Source of the DNA: Uloborus plumipes
Lineage: Eukaryota; Arthropoda; Arachnida; Araneae; Uloboridae
Reading direction: 5' to 3'
Assembly (NCBI GenBank): GCA_038373865.1
Contig: JAXGGA010005792.1
Span: 1-64,000, forward strand
Length of the DNA stretch: 64,000 nt
How positions within the stretch are numbered: position 1 is the first letter of the stretch; every line of letters starts with the position of its first letter. Both the position numbers and the translations under genes were made by a program. Of this stretch, positions 1 to 50,250 are shown one piece after another. The notes beneath the pieces were generated by a model. The model worked only from the letters and a program-made list of their open reading frames with translations. It was not told the origin of the DNA and made no database searches.

Positions 1-1380
1 GTCATTACAGGTGGGACCTTGACCTCAGAAAGAAAAATTTAATCTTTCCAAATAGCTCTTTTAAAGAGCTTTTAGATGATATATTTGAGTTTTGCAATAA
101 TTGAATCTGTGATGGAGTTTTAGGGGGAGTTAAACAAACGTATTTACCTGTAAAAGCGGCCATTTTGATGACGTCATTACAGGTGGGCCCTTGACCTTAG
201 AAAGACAAATTAAATCTTTCTAAATAGCTCTTTTAAAGAGCTTTCAGATGATATGTTTGAGTTTTGTAATGTTAGAATCTATGATGGAGTTTTAGGGGGA
301 ATTAAACAAACGTATTTACTTGTAAACGCGGCCATTTTGATGACGTCATTACAGGTGGGCCCTTGACCTTAGAAAGACAAATTAAATTTTTCTAGATAGC
401 TATTTTAAACAGCTTTCAGATGATATGTTTGAGTTTCGCAATATTTGAATCTATGATGGAGTTTTAGGGGGAGTTAAACAAACGTATTTACCTGTAAAAG
501 CGGCCATTTTGATGACGTCATCACAGATGGGCCCTTGACCTTAGAAAGAAAAAATAAATCTTTCTAAATAGCTCTTTTAAAGAGTTTTCAGATGATGTAT
601 TTGAGTTTTGCAATATTTGAATCAATGATGGAGTTTTAAGCAGTTAAACGAACGTATTTACCTGCAAAAGCGACCATTTTGATGACGTCATCACAGGTGA
701 ACCCTTGACCTCAGGAAGAAAAATTATATCTTTATAAATAGATCTTTTAAAGCGCTTTCAGATGATATAGTTGAGTTTTGAAATATTTAAATATATGATG
801 GAGTTTTAGGGGATTTAAACAAACGTATTTACCTGTAAAAGTGGCCATTTTAATGACGTCATTACAGGTGGGCCATTGACCTCAGAAAGAAAAATTAATT
901 TTTTCTAAATAGCTCTTTTAAAGGGCTTTCAGATGATGTATTTGAGTTTTGCAATATTTGAATCTATGATGGAGTTTTAAGGGGAGTTAAACAAACGTAG
1001 TTACCTGTAAAAGCGGCCATTTTGATGACGTCATCACAGGTGGGCCTTTGACCTTAGAAAGAAAAATTAAATCTTTTTAAATAGCTCTTTTAAAGAGCTT
1101 TCAGATGATATATTTGAGTTTTGCAATGTTTGAATCTATGATGGAGTTTTAGGAGGAGTTAAACAAACGTATTTACCTGTAAACGCGGCCATTTTGATGA
1201 CGTCATTACAGGTGAGAACTTGACCTCAGAAAGAAAAATTAAATCTTTTTAAATAGCTATTTTAAAGAGCTTTCAGATGATACATTTGAGTTTTGCAATA
1301 TTTCAATCTATGATGGAGTTTTAAACAGTTAAACGAACGTATTTACCTGTAAAAGCGGCCATTTTGATGACGTCATCACG
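1..1380. repeat. 172-bp tandem array, eight copies, each with a TGACGTCA-type palindrome
   Basis: The motif GATGACGTCAT recurs at about 167, 339, 511, 681, 852 (AATGACGTCAT), 1024, 1196 and 1366, a spacing of 170-172 bp. Each unit also has CTCTTTTAAAGAGCT (itself palindromic) and GGAGTTTTAGGGGGAGTTAA. The array runs off the left edge of the window, so copy number is a minimum. TGACGTCA is the consensus CRE (CREB/ATF) site. The sequence shows only that it is present. Confidence 0.95.
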
Positions 1381-1714
1381 GAATGACCTTGACCTCCGAT
1401 TAAGTGTCTCCCGGCGTTTTTTCGTCCTCCTATGTGAATTTAAGCCCCACATAAAATTTCAGACTGGTATCCGGAAGTGAAATATGTTTGCACTAACTCC
1501 ACGGACTAATTATCATATGCTCTAATCCAGGAGGTAACTTTTTATTTGACTGCTATAGACTACATACGTTATTATATACTTAAACTATTACCTGATAGGT
1601 GGCGTTAAGATGAAGTAAATATTTCACCAATCGACTTGTGTACAAAAATCGAAAAAAGAGGTTAGTGGGGAAGGGGTCTACGGGATAAAAAGTTTAGAGA
1701 CCTGTGCTTTGCAC

Positions 1715-4209
1715 TAGTGGTTCTCAACCGCCCCCTTGTGGGCGGTGGGAGATGTTGAGGGGCGGTGAACATGTATTGGCGACAGGGGGGCGGTGGACAT
1801 ATTTTAAGCAATAAGGGGGCGGTGGGTATGTTTTGAAAAATGTTTGCGAAGACATGTTTTGGTCTGGAACAGTAGAAAACCCTCTTCTCTTACATCTCTA
1901 AGAGTAGCTTTAAAATTTATTTTCTGGACATATCTTCCGAACACTGATCCTTCTAATAAAGTCATCAAAGATAATCTTCGTCAATAACACATTTCAAAAA
2001 AGTTTTTGTGGATGGGTCCTCACTTTTATAGCGTAATAATCTATAAAAAAACCTAAAATTGAGTCCTATTGATGTCTACTTGAAAAATTTGAAAGGAAAC
2101 ATCCTGAATCCGCCCCCCCCCCCGGCTCACCTAACATAGATTGCTAAAAAAACAGCTTAAAATTGCATTGTTAAAATTTCACTTTTAAAAAACGAAAACT
2201 GGGAAAATATCAAGAACCACTCACCCCTCAATTTTCGTAACCCCAAATAGTTTATAAAATTTCGTTTTTAGACAATGCCGTCGAAGAGCTATCGAAATCT
2301 TAGCTTTCAAAGACAGCCTAATGATTTTTAAAAATGATCACAGAAGGCAGACTCGAACTATCCGCCTCTTCTTTCTCCAATCGAACCAAACTGAGCCTAA
2401 AATTGCGCTTTAGGGGGTTGGTTTCTAAAAATTTCTGGAAGACCGACTTTAAAGCATCCCCGTAAAAGTACCAACGTTATTAAGCAAGTAATTTAGTCCA
2501 AAGTTTGTGTTTTTAACCCAAAAATAGCTAACAACTCTGATGTTTGCCAAATGCATATTGTAATTACGTTTTTAAGACTTGTAACTTTTGGTATTTTATC
2601 TAACCTTCCGAGCAATGAATTGCGCGAAAAGAAATTCTCTGAGTTGAACTTTTCTCATAATTTTTACATTCAATTTATTTCAGTATTTTTTTTCTTTCAA
2701 TGGAACAGTGGTCGGAAGTAGCGCGCTACAAATAGCAAAACTACTGTAGTAGCTACATTTTTTAGTAGCTTGTAGTGTAGCGCACTACTTTTTAAAACAA
2801 GTAGAGTAGCGAGTAGTGGGATACAAAAAATACTAGTTTGTAGCGATTACTGAAAACTACTTTTAAATAAATAAATAAATAAATGAAAAAAAATAAGAAA
2901 AAAAACGAGAGAACGAAGGGAAAAAAACAAGGTTTAATTGGGTCTGACTGGTGCCAATCTTTCACGAGTACAGTAGCTGATGCAATGAGAAATAAGAACC
3001 ATAAAAATATTAGTGGATCTTAGATACATCATTTTGACGAAATGCATTTTATCTGTTTGATGTCATTGGTTTATTTGGCATAATAATTTTTATATTCCTT
3101 CAAATAATTTTAATGTTCCTAAATATTCCCAGGAATTTTAATGTTCCTAAATATTCCCAGGCAAGAGATTAAAAAAATAAAATAAAATAAAATAAAAGGT
3201 GAATTCTTTCAATCTTTCAACTTTTGAATCCTTTCTTGTGGCGAATATTCGTAAAAGTTTTAAAAATTAATCTAAAAAAGACAAATTTTAGTTTAAAAAA
3301 ATGAACAAAAAGGAAGTAGCAAATAAATTTCAAAGACAATTCTTAGTTCTATTCCATATTTAAATGAGTTAATTTATTAATGTCAACCACTTTTCTATTT
3401 TTTTTTTTTTTCTGTCAATCTTCAAACGGTGCATGCTTTTTACTTATTTATTTCTTAAAAAGTAGCGAAGTAGCGACTACAATTCAAAAGTAGTTTGTAG
3501 TCGCTACATTTTCAAAAAAAGTAGTTGCAGTTATAGTTAACTACATTTACAACAAAGTAGTTGTAGTTGTAGTTCGCTACAAAAAAATGTAGTTTTTCTA
3601 ACCACTGCAATGGAAACTTGATTTATACTTTCAAGAATTACAGGTGCTGCCGGCAGTTTTAAGTATTTGTTCCACCTGTGGAGAAAACGACAGACTCGGT
3701 TATTGCCCATCCGCAGTAAAAATCCTATATCCGTATGTAATAAATGGTGGATGCGTATTGCACAAATGCGAGTAACTGAGAGCGACACGGATTGTGATTG
3801 GACTGTTTGGTGAGCTATTTGAACGCAGAGTATTTCTCAAAATATCTTGGTTTTTAAATAAAATTGCTTAAAATAGTTCATTTTTATTTTAAACCGTATT
3901 TACGTTCAAAATGGGTGACTCATTTAATGAATACATTTTAGGCACTTGCTTTTTTTCCCTAACACAGCTTTTAAGAAAAAAAAAAATGCCCGCTTTTTGA
4001 AAAACATACCGAATAAAAGCTTTTTAAGCATTTATTTTTGAAATCTATAGTCACTTTTCAATCAGCTGTTAGGGCAAAGCTATGGAGTTATAGCGGTCAA
4101 AAATAACTGCATTACCTCTTCCTCCTGTTCCACTTTTACGCTAAGGGGGCGTTGAAAACATTTTCAATCCTAAAGGGGGCGGTAGCTGTAAAAAGGTTGA
4201 GAACCACTG
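1715..4209. mobile_element. hAT-type DNA transposon relic with 8-bp target duplication
   Basis: The ends are TAGTGGTTCTCAACC and GGTTGAGAACCACTG, classic hAT termini. They are flanked by CTTTGCAC (1707-1714) and CTTTACAC (4210-4217), an 8-bp duplication with one mismatch. The internal ends are rich in GGGGGCGGT. No transposase frame of useful length survives. A second hAT element is nested at 2706-3607. Confidence 0.85.
2706..3607. mobile_element. Nested hAT-type MITE (902 bp)
   Basis: It starts CAGTGGTCGGAAGTAG and ends TTTTTCTAACCACTG, with perfect 8-bp flanks CAATGGAA at 2698-2705 and 3608-3615. Subterminal regions carry many short GTAGCGACTAC / GTAGTTGTAGT repeats in both orientations. 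It is inserted in the 1715-4209 hAT, so it is the younger of the two. Confidence 0.88.
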
Positions 4210-4783
4210 CTTTACACCCATAGCGATAGCTTTCTATTCTGTCCTGGGAAGTAAAGGCCATTTTTGCCCTCTATTACACCTCAGCTTTATTAAACAATTC
4301 GTTTATTTGGTCCGTTTTTATTAGATTTTTCACCTTCAGCTCAGTTACTGTTTTGAAGGACTGTCTGAGCCTCTAACGAGAACGATATACAGTCTTTCGA
4401 CATTATAACTTTTCAATAAGCAAAAATCTCAGGCAATAACTTCTTGTAATTCTATGATATTTCGGTCATATTTGTGTTTTTTTTTTTTTTTTTTGGAGCT
4501 TCCCCGGTAATTCAGGAAGGAGCTAAGCCATTACGATAAATATATCAGAATTTTTTTTCGAAGGTTCCTGATTTATTCCGGAAACAGGCTTTTATTGAAG
4601 AGTCTCCAGAAAGATTCAAGGATAATTCAGGAATATTACTGTCTTTTAGCCACAAACTTTTCTGTTCATTTTTTTACTAGCTACGTTACTGGCATAAGTT
4701 AAGCACACTTGATGCCCGTGATTTACCAGCAAATGTTTCTAAAGAGTTTGTGAGACTAATTTTTTCTCTTTCCTTCATTACAG
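4210..4783. other. Intron remainder before exon 3
   Basis: This is AT-rich intron sequence with a T homopolymer near 4477-4495. A pyrimidine-rich acceptor tract (TTTTTTCTCTTTCCTTCATT) precedes the AG at 4782-4783. No repeat family is recognised here. Confidence 0.6.
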
Positions 4784-42437
<37,654 letters not shown>

Positions 42438-43310
42438 AGCCCCGCCCCTATTTCTCTCTGTCTTTCCGCAGCTTTCATCGTCTATATTTTGTCTCTCTCT
42501 CTTCTACGCAGAAGACCCTTGAAAAAGTGGGCGTGGCCTGCCGCGGGTCACGCCCCTTTCCTCGAGCGCACCTCATTTCTGGCTTATTTCCCCCTTGCCT
42601 TCTGTTCCTGAGGATGATTCCGAATCTCGAAACTCACCCCGTTTTCTATTGCCATGCTTGATCATTTCATAACCACGCCCGATTCTTTATAGCCACGCCC
42701 CACTCTTTCTCTGCGCTTTTCTTGAATGCAGTCTGCAGGCTGCGCTGAGACATTTTTTAATTTGTTTCCACGCTTTCATTCCAAGCTCTTAGGCTAAGAA
42801 GAGCTACGTTTGGTCTCTGAACAAATTTTTGGTATTGTTACATCGTTTTGGTAATTAAATAGATACTAAACAGCGCCGTGAAACGCGATTTCTTTTGCAT
42901 TCCCTTTTACAAAATGTACTTTGTTCAGAGTCAGTTTTGGAAAGCCAGCTGTGGTGTTTTCATTTTCACACTACGTCTGATGCTGTGTTACGCTAAGAAA
43001 GTGGCGATTTTTGGACGACAGTACAGTTACTGCCAAAATGTTCTGATGCGTTTCTTTTTTCTTTGAGCTTCATAAAATTTAGTTCCGAAGACGTCGGAAA
43101 TGTTCACTTTTGTTTGACAGAGATGATGCCCGATTGTTGATTTTTTTTTTTTTCATTTGGAGAATCAAAACATTTCTTGCACAAAAGCTTTGCTCATTTC
43201 GAGGTTTCTTTCGATTCGGATCCTCTTTATTTTTGAATATCGGTGGCAGGTCGTTCCAGAAGAGAGTATATTCAGCACATGCTACCACCTGCTTCAATTT
43301 TAAATAAACT
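42438..43310 (+). other. Galphao: Probable 3' UTR of Galpha-o
   Basis: This is unique-looking, non-repetitive sequence after the stop codon. An AATAAA lies at 43303-43308, and more A-rich AATAAA-like signals near 43660-43672. Which poly(A) site is used cannot be told from sequence alone. Confidence 0.4.
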
Positions 43311-43381
43311 TTTTAAAGATATATATCGCGAGAGAAATTTCTCGGCTTGTTTCTTTTTACGTTCCAAATTCGCTTCCGTGG

Positions 43382-43615
43382 ATGGATGCCCAAGACCTCA
43401 AGGACTTCGAGCTGGACAGACTTCAGGAGGTGATCTCTCTCGTACGACAGCAATTACAAAAAGACTCTGCCACACTTTTCGAGCCCCAAATCTGTGGTGT
43501 GACTTTTTGTGGGAAGAAGATAGTGCTCGTTGTCTTCGAACAGGAGGGTCAGTGGAGCCATCCACCGGGCCCCATTTTGTTTCTTTCGTGGATCATTGTG
43601 CAACCTTCAGTGTAA
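43382..43615 (+). CDS. Candidate short coding stretch of unknown function just 3' of Galpha-o
   Basis: An open frame of 77 codons starts at the ATG at 43382 with MDAQDLKDFELDRLQEVISL and continues VRQQLQKDSATLFEPQICGV. The first ~56 residues have a balanced, protein-like composition: an acidic/leucine-rich helix followed by a hydrophobic strand-like segment (KKIVLVVFEQEG). After EQEG comes GGGTCAGTGG, which fits a GTCAGT donor near 43550. The rest of the frame (SHPPGPILFLSWIIV) may be intron read-through. No family is recognised. It could be the first exon of a neighbouring gene, a gene fragment, or chance openness in 3' UTR sequence. Confidence 0.25.
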   Translation: MDAQDLKDFELDRLQEVISLVRQQLQKDSATLFEPQICGVTFCGKKIVLVVFEQEGQWSHPPGPILFLSWIIVQPSV

Positions 43616-43658
43616 ATGTTTATGTCACCGGAACACTGGATAGATAACATGAAAAAAA

Positions 43659-45172
43659 ATAAATAATAAAAATCTCACATCTTCTCTTCGGACAAACTAG
43701 TTGGGGAAAGCAGCCAACCCGTAACCTTGATGTCTTTAGTTGGTATCCGTTGGCGCGACCAACTAGCCGGGAAAGCTCGGTAGCCACGCAGTTGGCTTTA
43801 TATGTGTTTCTACTCTACCATCAGGACTGGTAGGCAACTAGCTTCTATAGGGCCGATGCTGACGACCCTTCTTTACTGGTTCGAACGCACAGACTTTGGA
43901 CCCTTCGGCGTTCGAAATCAGCTTTCTTTATGTTGTTCTTTTTTTAAAAAGTCGGTTTCTCAAGAGGAGAAGACGGAGCACTGAACATAAGAAGATAATT
44001 GATACAGATGAAAAAAAAACAGTACAGTTGTATTTCCGTATTCTATGTAACTGTCCTTTTGAATGGTGGTATATCCTATTCTTGTTTGACTGTTAAGGAG
44101 GGTTGCCACAAGCAACGGCACCCCCATTTTTATGTTCCTTTTCACTTCATTTCTTCTTTGCGTTCAGCAGCCCATGTTGTTTTCAGAAATAATGATCATT
44201 AAACTTTGTTGGATGGCATCTAGTCCAATAATCGTGTCGAGCCGTTTATTGCGGCCGTTCTATCGTACGCTACTTGCGACAGCTTTTCGTTTCTGTGAAC
44301 CCCATCATTACGGATGAGTCTGGGTTTAGACTTGTGACTGATAACGGGAAGGCTAAGTGAAGGAAGCAGTCGGATCATTAACAATGTTCTAGTCCTCAAA
44401 CCCTCAATTTATATATATATATATATATAAAGGTATCTTTTTTAAAGCTCGTTCAAGCTCTAAACCGATTAATATGGTGAAGTTATTTGCTTTATAACAT
44501 CGCTTACTTGCAAAATTTTCATTAATTGTGTTCAGGAGTTTAACAGATAATAATCATTTGAATCAAAGTCTGACCTAACAAAATCATGAAGAAATTTAAA
44601 CGCGAAGTGTCAATGCATTTTTACTATTTCATATACTGAAAATAACTTGAAACGAGTGGGTTCGTTATCCAAAGTTCCTTACAAGAAAAAATACGGGGAA
44701 GGAAAAGGTGATAATTTTGGGCATAGTTATGTAATCCAATTTCTGGAAGCGCTCGTTATTTTACTGTCGTGAATTTTATATTCATTAGTTTAAGCATAAA
44801 AATATAAACTTTTTGTTTATTCTTTTTTCAAAATTATATTTTACTTGCTTTTATCGGCTGTTTTATGTTTAATCATAGATTAGGTGTACTATAGGAGCCT
44901 TTTTTGCCAAATATATATTATTGTTTCAAATCTTGTCTAGCCAGACATAAAACGTTTTTCAATAGAAACAGCACAAAATAAGTAAACACTTTAGTTTTTT
45001 CACCAAAATTATTACATTAATATGATTGTTTGGCTATTTCAAATAACAATTTTTAACTTTACAAGAATAAACTAATTTTAACGAATAAATTTTGAATTTA
45101 TTTTATAAATTCTTGCAAAGATTAATACGACAGCTTTTTTTTTGCTTTCAAACTTCTGACATTTCCTTTATT
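43659..45172. other. 3' flank, no gene seen
   Basis: This is unique-looking AT-rich sequence. A (TA)n tract is at about 44409-44429 and an ATTAAA at 44199-44204. Small overlapping open frames near 43800-44317 are not protein-like. Confidence 0.45.
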
Positions 45173-45360
45173 TTCCTTTAAAAGTAACATAGTATCAACA
45201 TCCTTTCTATTGGTAAAACAATTATTAAACATCCATTGTTTAGCATTTAGCGCCCCAGAGACAATAGATGTTTAATAATTGTTTTACCAATAAAAAGGAT
45301 GTTGATACTATGTTACTTTCAAAGGAAAAGTAACATAGTATCAACATCCTTTCTATTGTT
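45173..45360. repeat. Near-perfect hairpin with a third arm copy
   Basis: The left arm from about 45173 (CCTTTAAAAGTAACATAGTA, TCAACATCCTTTCTATTGGT, AAAACAATTATTAAACATC) is inverted at 45261-45328 with only a few mismatches around a loop of about 25-30 nt. The arm then restarts at about 45326-45360. It would form a stem of about 65 bp. Confidence 0.85.
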
Positions 45361-45446
45361 GAAATCTCATTTACACAGATTTGAAAAAACATTCGAACAC
45401 TTTTTTGAATGAGCTCCATGAAATTCTAAATTCAGAAGCAAGTTAA

Positions 45447-45554
45447 CCCAAATTGCACACTTCGTTTTTTAAAGGTTGTAAAACGGTTATTAACGCTGTA
45501 ACAACCGCTTAAAAACGTTTATAAAACGTTTAAAGGTTATTTGTGCTACCAGGG
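45447..45554. mobile_element. 108-bp MITE, CCCAAGTAGCA family, copy 2
   Basis: CCCAAATTGCACAC ... TGTGCTACCAGGG flanked by AA on both sides. Same length as 7668-7775. Confidence 0.85.
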
Positions 45555-45585
45555 AACCTTTTCAATTTAGAAAATTATAGAGTTA

Positions 45586-45943
45586 GGCAGGGATTCAAGT
45601 AAAACAGTCTATCGCAAACTGCAATCGCTACTGGAAATGAATTACATTAGAACGTTTCTTGATACTGGAAATGAATTACATTGGAACGTTTCTTGATACT
45701 GGAAATGAATTACATTAGAACGTTCATCGTGACGTCAGCGTGACGTTTACCTATGAAAAACGTGCTAGATAAAACGTCCCAGCCTACTTGGCGAATAAGA
45801 GGAGATCGCCGACTGCTTGTGAGCTCTTATTGGCTCCGCTCGTAGTGACGTCAGTGCCAAGTTAAGCTGATGATAATGTAATTCACTTCCAGTAGCGATT
45901 GCATTCGAAGCGATCGCAGTGCTGTTTCACTTGAATCCCTGCC
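45586..45943. mobile_element. Harbinger-like MITE, copy 2 (358 bp, inverted relative to copy 1)
   Basis: GGCAGGGATTCAAGTAAAAC ... GTTTCACTTGAATCCCTGCC, flanked by TTA on both sides. It is longer than copy 1 because GATACTGGAAATGAATTACA is tandemly repeated near 45640-45720. Confidence 0.87.
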
Positions 45944-45946
45944 TTA

Positions 45947-47833
45947 AATATTTTGAAGTTCATGACTCAAATTTACGATTGCCCCGTGAAATTGTGAATC
46001 ACCTGTTATTATGAAAACAGCACAACCCGCCTTATATTTCCCAAATATTCATTTAATTATTCACCAATCATTATTGGCAACACATCACTGTCGAAATACG
46101 TCTCAGTAAAAAGAAAACCGTTTTAAAAGTGAATTTTTAAAACGGACTTGTCGAAGCACACTGCAGTGAGAATTTTACTTTGAAACTTCACCACTTAGGG
46201 GTTGTGTCCTTAAAATACGTGTTAAGAGAACATAAAGAGCTTGAACGACCTTTGAATTCACACTACGCCATTGAAATTAAGTTCGCAATTTAAATAATAA
46301 AAATTAACTGTCGTATTCTGCTAATGAAAACCTTTTTTAGCCCAATCACTATCAATAATACTTCGTATTTGAAAAAAAATCTTAAATTCTTAAAAAACAT
46401 TGACTCGTTTTTGCTCAATTTTGAACAAAGTTTTCCCAAACGAATTGCAGCCACGAACGAAAGTGGCAAGTGATAGAGTTGGAGAAAAAGATACGCAATA
46501 AAAATAAGGCCTTTTCAATTACTGTAATACAAGAATTTTAGGATTAAAAAAATCATAATTAAGTCCTTTGAATAACTGACTAATACTTAGTCAAAAAAAA
46601 AAAAAAAAAAACTCAAAATTATGATACGTACAGTACAAGTAACCCACAATCAAATAGAAATTATTGCAATTTACTTTTTAGCTCTAAATAACTTCGTAAT
46701 AAGAAATATATCATCAGTTAAAAACAATACTTTTCAATTACTTCTAAATTTTAGCCAGGAATTCTTTCATAACACAAGTATTTTAGCTTTTAGTTTGTTT
46801 ATAAAATTTACTACGCGATGAAAATAAAACAATAAATGTTTTAGTAAAGAATGATTTTTTTTCTAACCTGTCAAATACTTCTTATTAAGTCATAAATTTA
46901 GTATAAATAAACTTTTACCTAAAATAAATATATCATTAATACTAGTACAACATCAAAAATAATTACTTCTTACAACAATAATTAATCCTAAAGTATCCTA
47001 ACGAAAATGAAACCTGAAATATTATCATTAATAATACTAGTACAACAATAGTAACAATTTAGCAACAAAAATTACTTATGAAATCATAGTACAAAATATG
47101 CATATTATGAATACTAGTACAACAAAAATAAGTTATTTTTTATGACAATTATTTCTAAAATATAATTATTATTATCATTATATTAACAATAATTCTAATT
47201 ATTTACCTTTTTATTAATTTGAAATTTTAAAAATCTTACACTTAACTAATTATTTAAATAATTTCAATTAAATGCGTGTTCCTAATGTTTCTAAAGTTAA
47301 ATACCATTTTAAGCAAGATTAAACGAAGCTTTTGTCTTTCAAAAGAAGTTCAGAATATTTCAAGTTACTGCTCACACAATTTGAAAAAGAGAAAAATATA
47401 TTTCCAGTTACAGGGTAGAAAAGATGGTTGATGTGCAATTTACAAAAAAAAAAAAAAACTGTTCGTACTTTCGTGAGATGAAGAACAAAATCCAATCCAA
47501 GATCACCTCAAAATGCAAAAGTTTCAGTTCAGTTAGTTAGTTCTTATAATAGGGGAATACAGTGCTGTAAAGTTAAAAGTTTGGTTATTTTCTACTAATA
47601 TTTATTTGGGTGCGCGGGGGGGGGGGGGGTTGATTGCAAAATCACTGAAAAAAAAAAAAAAAAAAACATAAATGAATCAAGTTTTCATTGTTTTCCATTG
47701 TTTGATGCAGATACGGTGCAACCCCAAGCACAAGATCCTGAAAATTGTTGCAAAATGTTCTTAAATTTTAAGCGAATAAGTTGGCTGGAAAAATTCTTTT
47801 TAGAAGGAAAGCTCTTATAGATATTCTTTACTA
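45947..47833. other. AT-rich intergenic stretch, no gene seen
   Basis: It contains a degenerate repeat with ATTA.TAATACTAGTACAACA at about 46930, 47030 and 47108, A homopolymers near 46594, 47443 and 47650, and a G run near 47618. No coding signal. Confidence 0.5.
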
Positions 47834-47943
47834 CCCAAGTAGCACACTTCGTTTTTTAAAGGTTGTAAAATGGTTATTAATGTTGTGAAAACGGATTAAA
47901 AATGTTCATAAAACGTTTAAACGTTTTTTGTGCTTTACCTGGG
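47834..47943. mobile_element. 110-bp MITE, CCCAAGTAGCA family, copy 3
   Basis: CCCAAGTAGCACACTTCG ... TGTGCTTTACCTGGG. Left flank TA, right flank TT, so the 2-bp duplication is imperfect. Confidence 0.8.
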
Positions 47944-48375
47944 TTAATAAACCAGTTTCAATAATTCAGAGGGAAATTTCTCAAAATGAATACTTCACTA
48001 TACACGCTCCTTTCGACCATCTTGAATCTGAAAATGAAAAATATGACATCTACTTCTAAATTCTTTTAAGTCAACAATCGTAATGTCTCTTCCAAACCTT
48101 AAATCCTCAGAGTTTTGTACTCCGGAATAAGTCAAATGGAAAACCCTTCAAGATAAACCTAGATTAAACTCTCGAAAATCATTAATAGTAACGGAAACCA
48201 CTTTAAGATTTCTTAAATCTCCGAAGACATTTACTCTACTCTCCCAAATATCTGCTAAACAAGGTGGGGATGTACCTTTAGGACAAAGTTGTTTGTTTAT
48301 CCAGCCCAGACAAGCAACTTTAGAACTTCTTAGTTCTCAAAGTGAAGAAATTAAAATTACTTACAAAGCCTTTAA

Positions 48376-48851
48376 CCCATTTATGCCCAAGTTTTTTTTA
48401 ACAATTTTACATACATTTTAGGCTTAAAATAGTTCGCCGCTTTCATATTTATTAAGTTATTTAATGTCCTATGTATGGGATATTCTGCAGATATGTGAGC
48501 AAAATACGTCCTTACTTGACTTTATTTTTACAAAGTAACATTACAGAAGGCATCTCTGTTCAATTTTAAGCAAATCAGTTTAAAATAGTTTAATTTTATG
48601 CAAAATAAGTTCACAAAAAAAAGTTACTTTCTGTGGCTACCCATGCTGGATCGTTGCTTGACTGATTTGTCTGAAAATAGCTGTCAATATATAAACTCTG
48701 ATGTCCAAATAGTGGCTCTAACTGGTTTTCTCAAGAAGAAGGACTATTTAACTTGTGAAAAACAGCTTCAGTAAAATGATATACCCATTACAGGTTTTTG
48801 TATGCAGTAACTAACAAGCGTCCCGCTTTTAGGCTACTGGGCATAAATGGG
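48376..48851. mobile_element. TTAA-flanked MITE related by ends to the piggyBac type (476 bp)
   Basis: CCCATTTATGCCCA ... TGGGCATAAATGGG between TTAA tetranucleotides. The termini resemble those at 11925 and 36992 but the interior differs. Confidence 0.78.
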
Positions 48852-49656
48852 TTAAGGAAATTTTTCCGCACCAGGATACTTCTATGGAAAGCTGCTTTAT
48901 GTTTGTATGGAGTGATACGTGGTTTTTATCTTTAAAGTCAAATATTTTAAAATATGTCATGCTTTCTTTCACTTTGATTTCTATAATTCTCGGAATCAAA
49001 GTTTATTAAATAGTACATTTGAGTTGAAATTTGTATTGGATAACGCCTGATTGGAAAACTTGAAAATCAAATGCTGAATATATTCAGTCTAGAACATTCA
49101 TCAATAAAACATTTTTCCAAAGTATCGTAGTTTTTAGTTTTAAGCGCGATTTTTTTTTCTCTCAGTTATTATTTTCCGAACTTTGAATAGCTTACATTTG
49201 GTACAAAGCTCTTATTTATAGGCTTTAAAAACGACAAGGTGTTAACTGCTTTCAACAAACGTTATTGCTAAAAACAAATTTATCTCACAAGTTTTTTGAC
49301 CCTAAAAAGAAAATTGTATTTCCAAAACTGACAAAGTAATACAGTCATAATTTACACAGCAGAGCTTAAATGTTTCTTATTACACGGAGTGGTCCCTTCC
49401 TCTTTTTTACTTTCCGTATTATGTCAGTTATTACTGAATGTTAGTTATATAAATTGAAGGCTTGAGTCATAAACATCGAAAAAACATCACCATATCGTAA
49501 CATAGCTGAGATCTCGCAAAAGTTTTGTTACAAAACATCTTCGAATAAAAAAAAACTGCGTGAAATATCTTCTAGAACATGGTGTGTAATTCACCCGCGC
49601 TATGAAATAGATGATATTCCACAGATGTTTATATCGACGGCACCATGCTAAACTAA

Positions 49657-50250
49657 CCCTACTAAAAATGACCCGTAGAAATCAATAGAAAAATCTATTG
49701 ATATCAGTTCAGTTCTATTGATATGAACTGATTTCTACGGATGTCTCTATTGATATCAATAGAGCTATTGATATCTGTAGCCTATTGATCATATCCTCAA
49801 TGGATATCAATAGATTTCTACGGATGTCTCTATTGATATCAATAGAGCTATTGATATCTGTAACCTATTGATCATATCCTCAATGGATATCAATAGATTT
49901 CTACGGATGTCTCTATTGATATCAATAGAGCTATTGATATCTGTAGCCTATTGATAATATCCTCAATTGATATCAATAGATTTCTATGGATGTCTCTATT
50001 GGTATCAATAGAAGCTATTGATGTCTGTAGCCTAGTGATCATATCCTCAATGGATATCAATAAAGGCCTATAGACATCAATATAAATTTGGTCAGTAGGA
50101 AAGCATCCCAATGGATATCACTTAAAGCTTTACAGACATCAATAGAAATCCGATCAATAGGATACTGGTACCAAAGGATATTCATAAATCTTTAATTGAC
50201 ATAAATAGAAATCCGATAGGTAGTATACTAATTCCAATTGATATCTGTAG
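49657..50250. repeat. ATTGATATCAATAGA tandem repeat with MITE-like left end
   Basis: It starts CCCTACTAAAAATGACCCGT and is followed by palindromic units (TCTATTGATATCAATAGAGC, ATTGATATCTGTAGCC) with a period of about 95 bp, decaying to the right. The left end matches the inverse of the right end of 57121-57627, so it is probably the same element family. Confidence 0.75.

Noticed and set aside
1..1380. CRISPR-like array
   Set aside because: Unit length of 172 bp, no unique spacers, and a eukaryotic intron context; it is a plain tandem repeat.
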